A DNA stretch of 9,354 nucleotides from Thiotrichaceae bacterium UBA973 (GTDB taxonomy: Bacteria > Pseudomonadota > Gammaproteobacteria > Eutrophobiales > Eutrophobiaceae), in NCBI GenBank assembly GCA_002292815.1, contig DBBX01000026.1:1-9354 (forward strand). The letters are read 5' to 3'. Within the stretch, counting starts at the first letter, position 1, and every line of letters begins with the position of its first letter. The notes below the pieces were generated by a model. It was not told the origin of the DNA. It searched no databases and saw only the letters and a list, made by a program, of their open reading frames with translations. The translations under genes and the position numbers were made by a program. This document shows positions 6,745-9,354 of the stretch, piece by piece.

Positions 6745-7104
6745 TTAATGGGTGAGGCTGGCCTTAGCTTGTTCAGCTAACACACCAAAAGCGACCTTAT
6801 CAAAGACAGCTATATCAGCCAGTACCTTACGATCAACCTCTACCGACGCTTTATTCAATCCATCAATAAATCGGCTATATGAAAGTCCATGTATTCGGGC
6901 AGCAGCGTTAATGCGCGTGATCCACAACGAGCGAAACTGTCGCTTGCGTTGACGTCGATCTCTATAGGCGTATTGACCTGCTTTTGTGACCGCTTGCTTG
7001 GCAACGCGAAATATATTCTTACGTCGACCACTATAGCCTTTGGCCTGATCAATAATCTTTTTATGTCTGGCGTGTGCGGTTACACCACGTTTTACTCTGG
7101 GCAT
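6745..7104 (-). CDS. rplT: 50S ribosomal protein L20
   Basis: A 119-aa basic protein that binds 23S rRNA early in 50S assembly. The whole length matches E. coli L20 (118 aa): MPRVKRGVTAHARHKKI, QAKGYSGRRKN, KAGQYAYRDRRQRKRQFR, LWITRINAAAR and ASVEVDRKVLADIAVFDK. The N-terminal basic extension that threads into rRNA and the globular C-terminal domain are both present. ATG 7104 lies 15 nt after the rpmI stop with a good Shine-Dalgarno (GAGAGGAA) in the gap. In E. coli, L20 represses translation of rpmI and rplT by binding a pseudoknot upstream of rpmI; whether that operator exists here cannot be decided by eye. The gene is followed by the intrinsic terminator. Confidence 0.98.
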   Translation of the reverse strand: MPRVKRGVTAHARHKKIIDQAKGYSGRRKNIFRVAKQAVTKAGQYAYRDRRQRKRQFRSLWITRINAAARIHGLSYSRFIDGLNKASVEVDRKVLADIAVFDKVAFGVLAEQAKASLTH

Positions 7105-7119
7105 TGCTTCAATTCCTCT

Positions 7120-7317
7120 CTATAAATACGGAACCATTCGGGCAACTGCCTTCTGGTCACTATCATGAACTGCAAGCATTCCGCGCAACTGACGTTTACG
7201 CTTTGTGCTCTTTTTAGTCAAAATATGGCTGCGATGTGACTGGCCATGTTTAAACTTTCCCGATGCAGTACGTGAAAATCGCTTTGCAGCACCGCTGTTT
7301 GATTTCATCTTGGGCAT
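7120..7317 (-). CDS. rpmI: 50S ribosomal protein L35
   Basis: A 65-aa, very basic 50S subunit protein. Conserved features are MPKMKSNSGAAKRF, GKFKHGQSHRSHILTKKSTK (the central basic block) and KRKRQLRGM. The length equals E. coli L35. The frame can be extended to a TTG at 7335, but the family begins MPKxK, and ATG 7317 has a GGAG 8 nt upstream, so ATG 7317 is the start. It lies 30 nt downstream of infC and 15 nt upstream of rplT, an arrangement nearly universal in bacteria. In E. coli its translation is coupled to rplT and repressed by L20. Confidence 0.98.
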   Translation of the reverse strand: MPKMKSNSGAAKRFSRTASGKFKHGQSHRSHILTKKSTKRKRQLRGMLAVHDSDQKAVARMVPYL

Positions 7318-7347
7318 TTCAATAACTCCACTCAATATATCTTCAAT

Positions 7348-7863
7348 TTATTTCTTTGAGGCCAAAACCATGACCATTTGTCGACCTTCCATCTTTGGAA
7401 ATTGCTCAACTGTTCCGTATTCTTCCAGATCGGCCTCTATTCTCTTTAACATCTTCGTTCCTAATTCCTGGTGCACCATTTCTCTACCACGAAATCGGAG
7501 TGTGATCTTTGCCTTATCACCGTTGCTCAAGAATTTAATTAAATTCTTTAACTTTATTTGGTAATCACCATCTTCGGTACCAGGCCTAAACTTAACTTCC
7601 TTGATCTGTATCTGCTTTTGTTTCTTCTTGGCAGCGTGCTTTTTCTTATTCTGTTCGAATATGAATTTTCCGTAATCCATGACCCGACAAACAGGCGGCT
7701 CAGAATTGGGAACAATTTCAACCAGATCTAACTCGGAGTCTTCAGCGATTTGTTTTGCTTCACTAATTGACACGACACCTACTTGTTCACCCTCTGCATT
7801 TATTAACCTCACCTCTGGCGAAGTTATGTCTTCATTGAGGCGTGTCTTCTTTTCTGCGCTGAT
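7348..7863 (-). CDS. infC: Translation initiation factor IF-3, probable AUC start
   Basis: IF3 binds the 30S subunit, prevents subunit joining and rejects initiation from non-standard codons and initiator-tRNA mismatches. The N-domain contains TRLNEDITSPEVRLI, VDLVEI-like DLVEIVPNSEPPVCRVMDYG and KFIFEQNKKK; a Lys-rich linker follows; the C-domain has KEVKFRPGTEDGDYQIK, KAKITLRFRGREMVHQE and EGRQMVMVLASKK. The first ordinary start codon in frame is GTG 7812 (154 aa), but this would remove the conserved RLNEDI-x-x-x-EVRLI N-terminus and has no Shine-Dalgarno. Upstream the frame is open to the thrS stop, and ATC at 7861-7863 has GGAGGA 7 nt before it, giving 171 aa starting SAEKKTRLN after fMet. 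A near-cognate start (AUU in E. coli) is the known basis of IF3 autorepression. The gene begins 3 nt after the thrS stop. Confidence 0.95.
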   Translation of the reverse strand: MSAEKKTRLNEDITSPEVRLINAEGEQVGVVSISEAKQIAEDSELDLVEIVPNSEPPVCRVMDYGKFIFEQNKKKHAAKKKQKQIQIKEVKFRPGTEDGDYQIKLKNLIKFLSNGDKAKITLRFRGREMVHQELGTKMLKRIEADLEEYGTVEQFPKMEGRQMVMVLASKK

Positions 7864-7876
7864 AAATTATTCCTCC
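7861..7876 (-). promoter_or_regulatory. infC ribosome-binding site and AUC start codon
   Basis: GGAGGA (7871-7876) overlaps the last sense codons of thrS (Leu-Glu-Glu), followed by the thrS TAA, then TTT, then ATC (7861-7863). The 7-nt spacing is ideal, and no ATG, GTG or TTG is in frame between the thrS stop and GTG 7812. The strong Shine-Dalgarno with a near-cognate codon is the expected layout of an IF3-autoregulated infC start. Confidence 0.85.
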
Positions 7877-9354
7877 AAGTTATTGCGACCAAGACGCGCA
7901 ATATCGCCGTTTAATCGTTCGATGAGTTTTTCTAGAGACATTGCTCCAAGATCTTCACCATCACGAGTCCGCACTGCGACAGTATTTTCATCCTGTTCAC
8001 GCGCACCCAGAATAATTTGGTAGGGAACACGTTGCATTGCGTGGTCGCGGATTTTAAGCCCGATCGTCTCATTTCTCAAGTCAACTTCGACCCTAAAGCT
8101 CTGGTTTTTCAAGATTTCTGCTACTTTCTTTGCATATTCACTTTGTTTTTCCGTAATTGATATCACAACAGCCTGAATTGGTGCCAACCAAACCGGAAAT
8201 GCGCCGGCATAATTCTCAATTAAAATACCAATAAATCGTTCCATCGAACCCACAATGGCACGATGAAGCATGACCGGAACTTGCTTTGTGCTGTCCTCAT
8301 TGACATAAGAGGCATCCAGTCGCTCAGGCATGGAAAAGTCGACCTGAATCGTCCCACATTGCCACACTCGGCCAATACAATCTTTGAGTGAGAATTCAAT
8401 CTTCGGCCCGTAAAAGGCCCCTTCACCAGGTTGCAAATCCCACTCTATGTTTTTGTTATTTAATGCTAATTCCAACGCTTTCTCGGCCTTGTCCCAAACT
8501 TCATCATTGCCTACCCGTTTTTCTGGACGCGTGGAAAGCTTAATAATGATGTCGTCGAAACCAAAATCTCGATAAACATCAAACAGCATATCGATAAAAT
8601 TTGAAACCTCATCCTGTATCTGGCCTTCAGTACAAAAGATATGGGCATCATCTTGCGTAAAATTACGAGCACGCATCAAACCATGCAAGGTTCCAGAAGC
8701 TTCATTGCGATGACAGGAGCCAAATTCAGCCAATCGTAACGGCAAATCTCGATAACTCTTTAAACCTTGATTAAAAACCTGAATATGACAGGGACAATTC
8801 ATCGGCTTTATCGCATAGTCACGGCTCTCTGAACTTGTCGTAAACATATCATCCCTGAATTTGTCCCAGTGACCGGAACGTTCCCATAGGCTTTGATCAA
8901 CAACTTGCGGCGTTTGGATCTCTTGATAGCCATTCATCTCCATTTTCGCACTGATATAGCGCTCAATGAGTTTATAGATGGCCCACCCCTTCGGATGCCA
9001 AAATACCATGCCAGGTGCCTCTTCCTGAAAATGGAACAAATCTTGTTTCTTGGCCAATTTACGGTGGTCGCGTTTCTCTGCTTCAGCAAGTCGATTTAGA
9101 TAGGCCTTAAGCGCCTTTTTATCCTGCCAGGCAGTACCATAAATTCGTTGCAGCATTTCATTATTCGAATCCCCACGCCAATAGGCACCGGCCAGTTTCA
9201 TCAATTTAAAGGATTTTATTTTTCCCGTGCTGGGCACATGCGGCCCACGGCACAAATCGGTGAAATCACCCTGGGTGTAGAGCGAGAGTTCTTCATTATT
9301 AGGAATTGATTCAATGATTTGAGCTTTATATTCTTCACCCAAGTCACGGAAAAA
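7867..9354 (-). CDS. thrS: Threonine--tRNA ligase, N-terminal part beyond window edge
   Basis: A class II synthetase that charges tRNA-Thr and edits Ser-tRNA-Thr. 495 residues are present, and the frame is open through the right edge (FFRDLGEEYK); by alignment with E. coli ThrRS (642 aa) about 147 residues are missing: the TGS domain and the first part of the editing domain, including its HxxxH. LCRGPH keeps the editing residues equivalent to Cys182 and His186. The catalytic core has TTSSESRDYAIKPMNCPCH (zinc Cys334), motif 2 FGSCHRNEASGTLHGLMRAR with Arg363, DDAHIF (zinc His385) and motif 3 VPVMLHRAIVGSMERF with zinc His511. Spacing from Cys182 to the C-terminus is identical to E. coli. The anticodon-binding domain fills the last ~110 residues, with DLRNETIGLKIRDHAMQRVP. 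The TTG at 9342 is an internal Leu, not a start. The gene's end carries the infC ribosome-binding site. Confidence 0.98.
   Translation of the reverse strand, partial: FFRDLGEEYKAQIIESIPNNEELSLYTQGDFTDLCRGPHVPSTGKIKSFKLMKLAGAYWRGDSNNEMLQRIYGTAWQDKKALKAYLNRLAEAEKRDHRKLAKKQDLFHFQEEAPGMVFWHPKGWAIYKLIERYISAKMEMNGYQEIQTPQVVDQSLWERSGHWDKFRDDMFTTSSESRDYAIKPMNCPCHIQVFNQGLKSYRDLPLRLAEFGSCHRNEASGTLHGLMRARNFTQDDAHIFCTEGQIQDEVSNFIDMLFDVYRDFGFDDIIIKLSTRPEKRVGNDEVWDKAEKALELALNNKNIEWDLQPGEGAFYGPKIEFSLKDCIGRVWQCGTIQVDFSMPERLDASYVNEDSTKQVPVMLHRAIVGSMERFIGILIENYAGAFPVWLAPIQAVVISITEKQSEYAKKVAEILKNQSFRVEVDLRNETIGLKIRDHAMQRVPYQIILGAREQDENTVAVRTRDGEDLGAMSLEKLIERLNGDIARLGRNNLEE

Noticed and set aside
7318..7335. rpmI extended to the TTG at 7335 (71 aa).
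   Set aside because: L35 proteins start MPKxK, and the ATG at 7317 has its own GGAG; the extra six residues contain that ribosome-binding site.
7205..7564. A 119-codon plus-strand frame opposite rpmI and infC.
   Set aside because: Both opposite genes are essential, fully conserved proteins; the frame is composition-driven antisense and resembles nothing.
7348..7812. infC starting at the GTG 7812 (154 aa).
   Set aside because: It would cut away conserved IF3 N-terminal residues and has no Shine-Dalgarno, whereas the ATC start at 7863 explains both.
7679..8023. A 114-codon plus-strand frame across the thrS-infC junction.
   Set aside because: Ser/Arg-rich shadow of the opposite strand with no recognisable family or ribosome-binding site.

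Overview
The window is a tightly packed stretch of core chromosome from a gammaproteobacterium. The order thrS-infC-rpmI-rplT-pheS-pheT-ihfA-merR-like-tRNA-Pro is the arrangement known from Pseudomonas and relatives, and the proteins resemble their E. coli and Pseudomonas counterparts along their full length. By eye the DNA is moderately AT-rich (about 40% GC). I cannot name a genus. All ten genes lie on the minus strand, so transcription runs from the right end of the window to the left.

From right to left: the 3' three quarters of thrS (threonyl-tRNA synthetase) enters at the right edge. infC (IF3) follows, apparently with an AUC start codon placed just after the thrS stop. Next come rpmI (L35) and rplT (L20), then a strong intrinsic terminator at 6693-6725. 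Beyond it lie pheS and pheT (the two subunits of phenylalanyl-tRNA synthetase), then ihfA, whose start is 1 nt beyond the pheT stop, and a 118-aa MerR-type regulator whose start overlaps the ihfA end. A tRNA-Pro(GGG) gene with its own candidate promoter follows, then a Sel1-repeat lipoprotein, then nearly complete glmS (glucosamine-6-phosphate synthase), which leaves the window about two codons before its stop.

Most genes serve translation: two aminoacyl-tRNA synthetases, an initiation factor, two 50S proteins and a tRNA. IHF adds nucleoid architecture and glmS starts the amino-sugar pathway for peptidoglycan and LPS. The small lipoprotein is the only accessory-looking gene. I see no mobile element, CRISPR array, defence system or integration site, and no gene-free stretch above 300 bases. 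I found no undescribed system here. The points worth a second look are regulatory or annotation-related: the non-canonical infC start, the terminator before pheS without a Phe leader peptide, the pheS start choice, the lack of Shine-Dalgarno sequences before the lipoprotein gene and glmS, and the lipoprotein gene lying directly upstream of glmS.
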